Positions 34,666-42,365 of a DNA stretch of 64,000 nt are shown piece by piece (the stretch's first letter is position 1; each line of letters starts with the position of its first letter). The stretch covers positions 186,001 to 250,000 of the forward strand of contig OZ245921.1 in assembly GCA_965229695.1 (NCBI GenBank), read 5' to 3'. The stretch comes from JANSYL01 sp965229695. Lineage in GTDB: Bacteria > Pseudomonadota > Alphaproteobacteria > Rhodobacterales > Rhodobacteraceae. The notes beneath the pieces are model-generated. The model was not told the DNA's origin and did not search any database. It worked only from the letters and a program-made list of their open reading frames with translations. A program made the translations under genes and the position numbers.

Positions 34666-35921
34666 AAGATACAGAACGCGCAAGCGCGGAACCGACCGGC
34701 TTGTATAAAAATCGCAGCATCTCTGACTATGCTGCCCGCCGCCTTGATCTGGCAGGCGGTCGCTTTATTGCCAATGGACATTGCTGGTTCCGCGCCACGG
34801 ACGACCTGGCCGAGCGTTCGGCGGCCGAAGGGACGGAATTCATCTCCTTCGCCCATTACGATTACCTTGGCCTGGGTGAAACGCCTGCTCTGCTAAATGC
34901 AGCCAGCGCGGCCATCGCCGATCAAGGCAGCAGCGCCGGTGCCTCGCGGCTGGTCGGCGGCGAACGCCGCGCCCATGGTGAGCTTGAGGCCGATCTGGCC
35001 GATTTCTTGGGCTATGGTGCCACTTTGGTCACGATCAGCGCCTATTTGGCCAACGCCTCACTGATCCCGCATCTGACAAACCGGCGCGATCTGGTGATAA
35101 CCGACGCTCTGGCTCATAACTCCATCGCGATGGGGGCGCGCTATTCCAAGGCGCTTCAGAAAACCTTTAAACACAACGACCTGGACGATCTTGAGCGTAT
35201 TCTCGACGAAGAACGCGACAAAGTGAATAACGTGCTGATCTGCGTTGACGCGCTTTATTCAATGGATGGCGATTGCGTCGACCTGGAACGGCTGGTCGAG
35301 ATCAAGAAACGCTATGGTGCCTGGATCCTGCTGGATGAGGCACATTCCCTCGGCACCGTTGGCAAAACCGGCGCAGGGCTGCGTGCAAGCTCGGGCGTAT
35401 CCGCCAAGGATGTCGAATTTGTCACCGGCTCCTTCTCGAAAACCTTGTCAGCTTCAGGCGGGTTCATCGCCACAGAACCCGGCGTGGTCGAATGGCTGCG
35501 CTTTACCCTTCCCAGCTTTGTCTACTCCGTGGGCCTGTCCCCAGTCGCTGTCAGCGCGGCGCATGCGGCGCTCAACGGGTTGCGGGCAGAACCCGAGCGC
35601 GTGGGGCAATTGCAAAACAATGCCAATGCCTTTGCCGCAACGGCCCGTGCCGCCGGGTTCAATGTGATCGGATCAGATGGCGCGCCCGTGCAAGCAGTTC
35701 TGTTCGACACGATGGAAGAAACGCTTGAGGCTGCCGCTTTCCTTGAGGCCAACGGTGTCTATGCGCCGCCGATCGCGCATGTCGGTGTGCCGTCGGACGC
35801 ACCGCGCATCCGCTTTTTCCTGACCGCCCAGCACACTCAAGCTCAGATCGACCGCACTGTTGCGCTGTTGTCCGAAGTCAAAGCCCCAGCCCATAGCGCG
35901 CTCCGCAAGGCGGTGAAATGA
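34662..35921 (+). CDS. spt: Alpha-oxoamine synthase, probable serine palmitoyltransferase
   Basis: A 419-residue PLP enzyme of the alpha-oxoamine synthase family. Asp225 and His228 (LLDEAHSLG) contact PLP and Lys260 in TGSFSKTL forms the Schiff base; SRLVGGERRAHGELE (96-110) and ITDALAHNSI match the family. Members include serine palmitoyltransferase, KBL, BioF and ALA synthase. I favour serine palmitoyltransferase, which makes 3-ketodihydrosphingosine, because a KDSR-like reductase lies three genes downstream in the same coupled operon and no tdh, bio or hem genes are near. Acyl specificity is not readable. Confidence 0.72.
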   Translation: MKDTERASAEPTGLYKNRSISDYAARRLDLAGGRFIANGHCWFRATDDLAERSAAEGTEFISFAHYDYLGLGETPALLNAASAAIADQGSSAGASRLVGGERRAHGELEADLADFLGYGATLVTISAYLANASLIPHLTNRRDLVITDALAHNSIAMGARYSKALQKTFKHNDLDDLERILDEERDKVNNVLICVDALYSMDGDCVDLERLVEIKKRYGAWILLDEAHSLGTVGKTGAGLRASSGVSAKDVEFVTGSFSKTLSASGGFIATEPGVVEWLRFTLPSFVYSVGLSPVAVSAAHAALNGLRAEPERVGQLQNNANAFAATARAAGFNVIGSDGAPVQAVLFDTMEETLEAAAFLEANGVYAPPIAHVGVPSDAPRIRFFLTAQHTQAQIDRTVALLSEVKAPAHSALRKAVK

Positions 35922-36523
35922 GGCGCGTCGCGACGCTTCTGATCATCGGGCTTCTATTGCAGATTTCTTCGGTGGCTCAGGCGGCCCCGACACTGCAATT
36001 GACCAGCTCGACCGTCCTGCCATCGGTTCGATACATCGAACCGAGCTGGCCGGTGCCCAATGATCCCAACCAACTGTTCTTTGTGCAGCGGTCGATGAAT
36101 GCCAACACGGTGGTCTATGCGGCGAACTACGCCGACGACGGAACGCTGGACCGCAACGAACCGATCACCGCCTATTGGCGCCGCTTTAACACCGATGGTG
36201 CCGCACGTGCCCTAAGCTTTGTTGAAGCCCGGTTTGCCTATGGTGTAAGGGCTCGGGCGCAAGACAATGGGCAGTTTTCCGTGACCCTGCGCGCGCTGCC
36301 TGATTTCCCATTGGCGCTTGTGCCATCCGATGACGGCGCGCGGCTTTATCTGCCGCGTCCTGAGGGCGCGCTAGAGCTGGCCTATGGGTATTTGCAAATT
36401 GACGATAGCGGGATCGCCCCGCGTGTGACTGACATGATCTTGGTGGGGCGCAGCAGCACCACCGGGGAAATCCTCCAGCTGACCTATTCCGTCAGCGATG
36501 GAGATATCGGAGAGACGGAATGA
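35918..36523 (+). CDS. Exported DUF4833-like protein
   Basis: A 201-residue protein with a Sec signal peptide (residues 1-22, cleavage after AQA). The mature part has LFFVQRSMNANTVVYAANY (about 52-70), PITAYWRRF and LSFVEARFAYGVRARAQ, a pattern I recall from Pfam DUF4833. No catalytic site is evident. It is coupled by four bases to the alpha-oxoamine synthase and to the inositol-phosphate synthase, so it probably serves the same lipid pathway in the periplasm, perhaps binding or modifying the exported lipid. Confidence 0.65.
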   Translation: MRRVATLLIIGLLLQISSVAQAAPTLQLTSSTVLPSVRYIEPSWPVPNDPNQLFFVQRSMNANTVVYAANYADDGTLDRNEPITAYWRRFNTDGAARALSFVEARFAYGVRARAQDNGQFSVTLRALPDFPLALVPSDDGARLYLPRPEGALELAYGYLQIDDSGIAPRVTDMILVGRSSTTGEILQLTYSVSDGDIGETE

Positions 36524-37626
36524 CGAAGACCCCCATTCGCCTGGCCATTGTGGGTGTAGGGAATTGTGCAAGTTCATTGGTTCAGGGCATCGCGCAGTGC
36601 CGCGATATGGGGCCGGAGGCCATTGCGGTCAGCTATCCCGATGTGGGCGGTTACGGGCCCGAAGATATCGAAGTGGTTGCCGCCTTTGACGTAGATAAAC
36701 GCAAGATCGGCCGCCCGCTGGGCGAGGCGATTTTTGCCGCGCCCAATTGTACGGCTGAGTTTCACACACCACCGAAAGATGGCTGCACCGTCTTGCAAGG
36801 CCCCGCCTTGGATGGGGTCGCGCCGCATATGGGCAACGCCCCGACCGAGCGCGCCTTTCGCCCTGCCCCGCCGGAACAGGGTCTGGATCAGGCCGGTGTG
36901 GTCGAAGCGCTGAAATCCGCCAATGCCGAAGTGATGATGCTGTTCCTGCCGGTGGGCGCCGCCGATGCCGCCGCCTTTTACGCCGATTGCGCGCTCGAGG
37001 CGGGATGCGCGCTGGTCAACGGGTTCCCGGTTTTCCTGGCCTCCGACAAGACCTGGGCGGCCCGCTTTGCCGAAAAGGGCCTGCCGATCATCGGCGATGA
37101 CATCAAAGCCCAGTTTGGCGCCACCATCGTACATCGCTCGCTGATGGCCCTGGCCGAAGCCCGCGGGGTCGAGGTTGATCGCAGCTATCAGCTGAATGTC
37201 GGCGGCAACACCGATTTCCTCAACATGCGGGAAGAGGCGCGGCTGGCCCTCAAACGGGAATCCAAGACCGAAGCCGTGCAATCGGCCCGCCGCGTGCGGA
37301 TGCCCGAAGATGCGCTGCGCGTTGGCCCATCGGATTACGTGCCCTGGCTGGATGACCGCAAAGTGGCTTTTGTCCGGCTTGAAGGGCGGCTTTTCGGCGG
37401 GGTCGCCACCAATATCGAGGTGCGGCTAGAGGTCGAGGATTCACCCAATGCCGCGGCCGAGGCCCTGATCGCCATCCGCTGCGCCCGCATCGCGCGTGAC
37501 CGGGGCCTTTCGGGGGCCATCGCACCAGCCTGCGGTTATCTGTTCAAGCACCCGCCGGTTGGCTGGACCGATGAAGAAGCGCGGCGCGAATTGGAAGCCT
37601 TCATGGCCGGGCCCGCGGCGGAGTGA
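36520..37626 (+). CDS. ino1: myo-Inositol-1-phosphate synthase
   Basis: A 368-residue NAD-dependent enzyme converting glucose-6-phosphate to inositol-1-phosphate. It follows the actinobacterial Ino1 pattern closely: VGVGNCASSLVQGIAQC (residues 10-26), GDDIKAQFGATIVHR (about 193-207), LNVGGNTDFLNM (from about 225), GPSDYVPWLDDRK and EDSPNAAAEA. Inositol lipids are uncommon in this group of bacteria, so the gene is notable. It is four-base coupled to the KDSR-like reductase, and a PIP-synthase-like phosphotransferase lies 9 kb downstream to use the product. Confidence 0.93.
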   Translation: MTKTPIRLAIVGVGNCASSLVQGIAQCRDMGPEAIAVSYPDVGGYGPEDIEVVAAFDVDKRKIGRPLGEAIFAAPNCTAEFHTPPKDGCTVLQGPALDGVAPHMGNAPTERAFRPAPPEQGLDQAGVVEALKSANAEVMMLFLPVGAADAAAFYADCALEAGCALVNGFPVFLASDKTWAARFAEKGLPIIGDDIKAQFGATIVHRSLMALAEARGVEVDRSYQLNVGGNTDFLNMREEARLALKRESKTEAVQSARRVRMPEDALRVGPSDYVPWLDDRKVAFVRLEGRLFGGVATNIEVRLEVEDSPNAAAEALIAIRCARIARDRGLSGAIAPACGYLFKHPPVGWTDEEARRELEAFMAGPAAE

Positions 37627-38435
37627 GCCAGAGCTCACAGCGCGCCGGTTTCATTACAGGCGGCTCCAGCGGCATTGGGCTGGAAATGGCGCGCATCCTG
37701 TTGCGCCGTGGTCAAAGCGTGGCGCTGTTTGCGCGGGATGCCGCACGTCTGTCGCAAGCTCAATCCGATCTTGGCTCTGATGCCGTCCAGGGCGCGCGCA
37801 TCCTTCTGTGCCCCTGCGACGTGGCCGACCGTTCGGCGCTTGAGGGCGCGGTCGAAACCGCCTTGGCTGAGCTTGGCCCGCCATCGCACGCGATTGCGGC
37901 GGCCGGGGTTGCGGTGCCGGGGTTGTTTCTGGACCAAGACGTGGCGCTGCAAGACCAGCATATGGCGGTGAATTACACGGGCGCGCGGGATTTTGTGCGC
38001 GCGGTCACGCCCGCCATGTCGCAGGTGCGGGGGCATATTGGCCTCGTCTCTTCAGCGGCCTCCTATTTCGGGATTTACGGCTATTCGGCTTACGCACCAT
38101 CGAAATACGCCCTGCGCGCTTTGGCCGAGGTGTTGACGCTAGAACTGGCCGCACAGGGCATCAGCGTCACCCATATCGCCCCGCCAGATACCGACACCGC
38201 GATGTTGGCGGCGGAAGAACGCACCAAACCCCCTGCCACCAAAGACATCACCGCCGCTGGAGGCCTATGGCAGCCGCAGGATGTGGCCGCCCGCGCCATC
38301 GCCGCGATGGATGCCGGTCGCGCCGAGGCACCGATTGGCGCGCAAACCAAAGCGCTGGCGCGCCTTTCCAGCCTGCTTTCCCCGGCCCTGCGCGCTTGGC
38401 AAAGACGGATCATCCGACGTCATGACCGCAATTGA
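37623..38435 (+). CDS. 3-Ketodihydrosphingosine reductase-like SDR
   Basis: A 270-residue SDR: cofactor loop ITGGSSGIGLEMAR (11-24), Ser143/144, and Tyr157-x3-Lys161. The stretch APPDTDTAMLAAEERTKP (186-203) closely matches the PPDTDTPG...RTKP segment I remember from human KDSR and yeast Tsc10, which reduce 3-ketodihydrosphingosine. Unlike those it has no obvious C-terminal membrane anchor. The GTG start overlaps the inositol-phosphate synthase stop. With the upstream oxoamine synthase it would give dihydrosphingosine. The characterised Caulobacter ceramide pathway instead uses CerR, a different reductase. Confidence 0.75.
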   Translation: MSQSSQRAGFITGGSSGIGLEMARILLRRGQSVALFARDAARLSQAQSDLGSDAVQGARILLCPCDVADRSALEGAVETALAELGPPSHAIAAAGVAVPGLFLDQDVALQDQHMAVNYTGARDFVRAVTPAMSQVRGHIGLVSSAASYFGIYGYSAYAPSKYALRALAEVLTLELAAQGISVTHIAPPDTDTAMLAAEERTKPPATKDITAAGGLWQPQDVAARAIAAMDAGRAEAPIGAQTKALARLSSLLSPALRAWQRRIIRRHDRN

Positions 38436-39294
38436 GCTTTGGACCCCAACCGCGCTGATCCTAGCGGGCGCGACGTTGCTGCTTTTGGGAACGGTAACGC
38501 TGGCACTGCTGCAACTGCGCCCCAACATGCGCGGCGCGATCAAAACCGTCTGGCCAGATTTCCGCGCATTGGTGCTGACCTTTACCCTGATCGCGGTCAC
38601 CAGCCATTGGCATGAATTCCTTGCCCTGCCCGCGCTTTGTGCGATTGGCGCACGGATCGGATGGGAACTGGCGCGCACCGTGACGCCGGGCCAGCTGCCC
38701 CTTGCTTTGGTGGCCGTCGCGTTTGGGGCGTGCATCCCCCTGATCCCCGCCCCAATTTTCGCCTTTCTCTACCTCTGGATTGGGCTGTTCGCCCTGCGGG
38801 TCGTGGTTTCGGACCCGCGCGCGCCCCTGATCCTCGACCCGCTGTTGTTTCCGGTTCTGCCCTTCGCCATTTTCGCGGCGGGCTTTGCCGATCCAACCCT
38901 GACGGTTGTGTTCCTGGCCGCGTTTTTGCTGGGCGAAACCTTTGACAGTTATTCCCTTTTAGCAGGTCGCCTTTTTGGCCGCCGACCGCTGGCGCCCCGG
39001 CTTAGCCCCGGCAAAACCATCGAAGGGGCGCTCGGCGGCGGGATCATGGTGATCTGCACAGCGGCAATCGCCGCTGTGATCGCAGCCGACATCGCGTTTT
39101 GGCCCGCGCTGATCTGCGCGGCATTGGTCGGCTCGGCGTCGCTTGCGGGGGATCTTTCTGCCTCACACCTCAAACGCCGGGCAGGCGTTAAGGATTTCCC
39201 GAAGCTGCTGCCGCCGCAGGGCGGGTTGTTGGATGTGATCGACGGCTGGATCGCGTCGGGCGCGGTGCTGGCGCTTGCAGCAAGCCCACTTTGA
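38422..39294 (+). CDS. Divergent CdsA-like CDP-lipid synthase
   Basis: A 290-residue protein with about eight membrane segments. LAPRLSPGKTIEGALGGG (from about residue 191) and GDLSASHLKRRAGVKDF (about 248-264) are hallmarks of phosphatidate cytidylyltransferase. Some normally fixed residues differ: GETFDSYSLLAG replaces the SDTGAYxxG region, and LPPQGGLLDVIDGW replaces the PGHGGxLDRxDS motif. It may activate an unusual lipid phosphate, such as a sphingoid phosphate, or it may simply be a second CDP-diacylglycerol synthase. It overlaps the KDSR-like gene by 14 bases. Confidence 0.78.
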   Translation: MTAIELWTPTALILAGATLLLLGTVTLALLQLRPNMRGAIKTVWPDFRALVLTFTLIAVTSHWHEFLALPALCAIGARIGWELARTVTPGQLPLALVAVAFGACIPLIPAPIFAFLYLWIGLFALRVVVSDPRAPLILDPLLFPVLPFAIFAAGFADPTLTVVFLAAFLLGETFDSYSLLAGRLFGRRPLAPRLSPGKTIEGALGGGIMVICTAAIAAVIAADIAFWPALICAALVGSASLAGDLSASHLKRRAGVKDFPKLLPPQGGLLDVIDGWIASGAVLALAASPL

Positions 39295-39352
39295 CAGGGG
39301 GGATCGGAATGAGCCAGTTTGTCAGCAGCCGAAACGGGGTGGCGGTGTAACC

Positions 39353-40444
39353 ATGCGACGCGGGCCGATCGACAGATTGATGACCTGGCCCGTCCTGCGC
39401 ACCGTGTTGGCGGTGCTTTTGCTGGTGCAGGCCATCAGCTTTGCCGAGGCGTTCACAGGCAATTTGGAAACGGTTTTGGACCTCGGCGCGCGGGTCACGG
39501 ATTTCCTGCGGCTTCAGCTTTATGAAATGCCCGACACGCTGCCGCTCGCCCTGCCCGCCGCGCTGATTGTGGGGCTCTATTCCACGCTGATCGTCGCCCG
39601 GCGCGAAGGCGCGCTCGTGGTGCTGACCGCTGCGGGTATCCGGCCGCTTCGGCTGTTGGCGCTGGCGCTGAGCTTTGGGGCCGTGGGCGCGGGCCTGACG
39701 CTAACCGTCACGGGCGAGCTTTTGCCCCGCGCACGTTTGGCCGAGCGTGCTCTGCTGCATGACATGCGCACCTTTGCCCGGATCGAGGCGCTGGAAAGCA
39801 GCGATTTTGGTCTGGTCATCCGCGATGTGCCCGGCATCACCCTGATCTTTGGGGCCAATGACCGCCTGGCCCTGGCCGAAGAGGCCGAGGTGCTGATGAT
39901 CAATCATCGCGCAACCTCTTGGCGGTTTGCCCAAGCCGCCGCCGCCCGCGCCGTGCGCGGGGATGAAAGCGAAGCGCCATCGCTGCGTCTGGACGACGCC
40001 CATGCGTTGGGCCTGCCCGGAGAGGGTGGATTTGGAGCTTTCAGCGCGAACGAGATGATCTTTGCCTTTTCGAGCGAGGAGTATTTTCCGCCCTTCGACG
40101 CCAATCTGCGCGCGCCCGAGGTGCCAAGGCTGACCTGTTTGGCCGATCCAGACCTCCCCTGCCCAGATGGCGCTTGGTCCGAGCTGGCGCGTGGCGCGTT
40201 GCTGGCCCCAATCGCCGCGTTCTTCGCCCTGCTGGCCGTGGCCTTCGACCGCGCGCTTTGGATACGCGGCAGCGGATTGGTTCTGGCACTGGCAGGGTCG
40301 GTCCTGGCCGACGTGCTGACCCGCGCGGCGGTCGCGGCAACACCGCTGGCCGCGCCAATCCTTGCGGTGCTGCTGATTGCCGCCACTATCTTCCTGCTGG
40401 CGCGGCATCAGGCGCGGCTGATCCGCCCGCCAGAACGGGTGTGA
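39353..40444 (+). CDS. LptF/LptG-family permease paralogue (first)
   Basis: A 363-residue membrane protein of the YjgP/YjgQ family. Three N-terminal membrane segments with YEMPDTLPLALPAALIVGLY and ARREGALVVLTAAGI (about residues 51-93), a soluble beta-rich middle part, and three C-terminal segments give the LptF/LptG topology. Canonical LptFG extract lipopolysaccharide with LptB2. Here the neighbours are lipid-synthesis genes and not lptD, surA or pdxA, so this is probably a paralogue dedicated to another lipid. The soluble part contains a Cys pair (LTCLADPDLPC). Confidence 0.75.
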   Translation: MRRGPIDRLMTWPVLRTVLAVLLLVQAISFAEAFTGNLETVLDLGARVTDFLRLQLYEMPDTLPLALPAALIVGLYSTLIVARREGALVVLTAAGIRPLRLLALALSFGAVGAGLTLTVTGELLPRARLAERALLHDMRTFARIEALESSDFGLVIRDVPGITLIFGANDRLALAEEAEVLMINHRATSWRFAQAAAARAVRGDESEAPSLRLDDAHALGLPGEGGFGAFSANEMIFAFSSEEYFPPFDANLRAPEVPRLTCLADPDLPCPDGAWSELARGALLAPIAAFFALLAVAFDRALWIRGSGLVLALAGSVLADVLTRAAVAATPLAAPILAVLLIAATIFLLARHQARLIRPPERV

Positions 40445-40448
40445 CAGG

Positions 40449-41552
40449 ATGTGCTTGGCCTTCCCCCCCCGACTTGCCACAGGGCTCGCGCTGCGCGGTC
40501 AGCTAAACCTGCTGCTGCCCGTAACGGCCACTGTCCTGCTTCTAGGCCTGGCCATCGACTTTGCCGAGTTTCTGCCCGACGCGCTGGAGGCCAATGCCGA
40601 AGCAGACGGGCCCTGGCCGCTTCTGTCCTACGCCGTATTTCGCGGCACCGACATCCTGCTGCGGCAAATGCCGATCATAGCGATCATCGCGGGGTTTTTG
40701 GCCGAAATCGCCCGCATCCGCCGGGGCGAAACCGTGATCTTGGCCGCTGCTGGCGCAACCGTCACGCCCGCCGTGGCCGCCGCCTTGATCCTTTCCATGG
40801 CGATGGGCCTTTTGACGCTGGCCCTGGAAACGCGCCTGCGCCCGGCGGCGGTTTGGGCCCAGGTCGAGCTTGATTTAGGCGCTTATGCCAACCGGTTCGA
40901 AGATCGCTGGACCGGCCCGATTTGGATTGATCTGCCCGAGGGCGCATTGCGCGCCGATCTTTGGCGCGGAGCCGAGCCGGTTTTACGCGATCTGACCTTT
41001 CTGCCCGCCCCTTCTGGCCCCGATGATCCAGTGTTGATCGAAGCCGATCATGCGCGGCCCGCTGGCCCATCCGGAGAATGGATCGCCGAAAACGCCCGCA
41101 TCTGGATTGGGCAGCCGCCGGATCGCTTTGTGCGGAGAGAAGAGGTCAATATCGACCTCGGCGTGGCGCCTTTGACCCTGCGCTACACCTCGGTGCCCGC
41201 CTTTTACCTGCCGCCCGAAGCGTTGAGCGGGATGAGAGAGGCCAGCCCCACCCCCGATCTGGATACGGCCGCTTGGCGGCGCATCTTGTCACCGCTTTTG
41301 CCGGGGGCGTTTTTGCTGTTGGGTGTGGCGCTGGCCGCCGTGGCGACCCCGGTGCGCGGCATCCGTGTTGTCCCGCTTTTGGGCGCGCTTTTCGCCGCCT
41401 ATCTGTCCACCGTCGCGCTGCGGGTCTTTTGGGCTTTGGGGGAAATGGGAACCGTGTTGGCGCCGGTTGCGGCAGCCGCCCCGGTGGTTGGGGTTTGGCT
41501 GTTGGCAGCGTTGTTGCTGATCAGGCTAACAGGGCGCCGTCCCGTTGGGTGA
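40449..41552 (+). CDS. LptF/LptG-family permease paralogue (second)
   Basis: A 367-residue protein with the same layout as its upstream neighbour: two to three N-terminal membrane segments, IARIRRGETVILAAAGATVTPAV (about residues 87-109) in place of the RREG...AAG loop, a beta-rich periplasmic domain, then three C-terminal segments. Two adjacent members suggest an LptF-LptG-like heterodimer. No LptB-like ATPase lies in the window, so it would borrow the cellular LptB or use one encoded elsewhere. Its end overlaps the convergent cytidylyltransferase gene by 32 bases. Confidence 0.72.
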   Translation: MCLAFPPRLATGLALRGQLNLLLPVTATVLLLGLAIDFAEFLPDALEANAEADGPWPLLSYAVFRGTDILLRQMPIIAIIAGFLAEIARIRRGETVILAAAGATVTPAVAAALILSMAMGLLTLALETRLRPAAVWAQVELDLGAYANRFEDRWTGPIWIDLPEGALRADLWRGAEPVLRDLTFLPAPSGPDDPVLIEADHARPAGPSGEWIAENARIWIGQPPDRFVRREEVNIDLGVAPLTLRYTSVPAFYLPPEALSGMREASPTPDLDTAAWRRILSPLLPGAFLLLGVALAAVATPVRGIRVVPLLGALFAAYLSTVALRVFWALGEMGTVLAPVAAAAPVVGVWLLAALLLIRLTGRRPVG

Positions 41553-42285
41553 TTTCGGGCCAAACCTGACGCTCGACGCGGGCCAGCATTCCCGCATCGT
41601 CAATCTCGGCCCAGACAAGATCCTCTAACAAGCGCACGCCCAGCGGCATCTTGCGCGCCGCTTCCACCATCGCTGATTCGTAGTCCGAGCGCGCCCGAGC
41701 GGCCTGGACCCGATGGCAAACCGCCATGAACGCCTCCAAAACGCCCGCAGATATCGCGTTCAGGCCCGTCAGTTCCCCCATCGGCGGCATGGACAAATGG
41801 CCGCGCTCTTTCGACAGGGCCGATAGCTGCGGCAGTGCGGATTGGGTTTGTTCGGCCCAAACATAAACCTCATCTCCCGCGCCGGTGGGGCCGGAGGCCA
41901 GAATTTGCGATGGACCAGACAGCAGTTCAGGGATCGCGCGGCTTTCATAGACCAGATCGGATTCCAAGATCAGAACCGGGCCTTGATGGCTCTCGAGCCC
42001 ATGCAGCCCGACCAAGAGCGATTGCAAGCTGCCAGTATGCGCATAATCGGGGTTTTCGCATAGCTCGACGCCCGCTTCGCCCCCTAGGGCACGCTCAAAT
42101 CGATCGCCCCGATGACCCGTCACAACGCGAATGCGCGTGATCCCCGCCGCGCGCAAACGATCCACCGAATGCAGTAGGATCGCGCGCCCTTCCATGGGCA
42201 ATAGGCCTTTGGGCATATCTTGGGTCAGCGGCCCCAGGCGCGTGCCCATGCCTGCGGCAAGAATGACTGCAACAGCGTTTGACAT
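41521..42285 (-). CDS. pntC: PntC/LicC-like cytidylyltransferase
   Basis: A 254-residue nucleotidyltransferase with an intact loop AAGMGTRLGPLTQDMPKGLL (residues 10-29). ENPDYAHTGSLQSLL, LILESDLVYESRAI and ASGPTGAGDEVYVW fit the phosphocholine cytidylyltransferase group that includes PntC, the AEP cytidylyltransferase known from Treponema denticola. It would convert AEP and CTP to CMP-AEP for a CDP-alcohol phosphotransferase, which is encoded divergently 80 bases away. Phosphocholine or inositol phosphate are alternative substrates. The start at 42285 places the loop at the N-terminus. Confidence 0.78.
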   Translation of the reverse strand: MSNAVAVILAAGMGTRLGPLTQDMPKGLLPMEGRAILLHSVDRLRAAGITRIRVVTGHRGDRFERALGGEAGVELCENPDYAHTGSLQSLLVGLHGLESHQGPVLILESDLVYESRAIPELLSGPSQILASGPTGAGDEVYVWAEQTQSALPQLSALSKERGHLSMPPMGELTGLNAISAGVLEAFMAVCHRVQAARARSDYESAMVEAARKMPLGVRLLEDLVWAEIDDAGMLARVERQVWPEITQRDGALLA

Positions 42286-42300
42286 GTGCCCCCTCGTCGC

Positions 42301-42330
42301 TGGACCGTGCTGGCTTTGGCGACCTATAAT
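42301..42330 (+). promoter_or_regulatory. Candidate promoter of the first CDP-alcohol phosphotransferase
   Basis: A perfect TATAAT lies at 42325-42330, with TGGACC at 42301-42306 as a -35 at 18-base spacing. Transcription would start near 42337, about 29 bases before the GTG at 42366. It is the clearest sigma-70-type -10 I found in the window and suggests that the phosphotransferase-glycosyltransferase pair has its own promoter. Confidence 0.5.
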
Positions 42331-42365
42331 AAGACGAAGCGAATGACCAGCCAGGGACGGGACGC

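Noticed and set aside
34662..35921. Glycine C-acetyltransferase (KBL) or BioF
   Set aside because: No tdh or biotin genes nearby and a KDSR-like gene in the same coupled operon; family alone would not exclude it.
39353..41552. Canonical LPS-exporting lptF and lptG
   Set aside because: Neighbours are not lptD, surA, pdxA or ksgA, so I treat them as paralogues; only the full genome can settle this.
41521..42285. Glucose-1-phosphate or mannose-1-phosphate nucleotidyltransferase
   Set aside because: The ESDLxYE and SGxTxAGDEVYV pattern fits the phosphocholine/PntC group better, and manC is already present.
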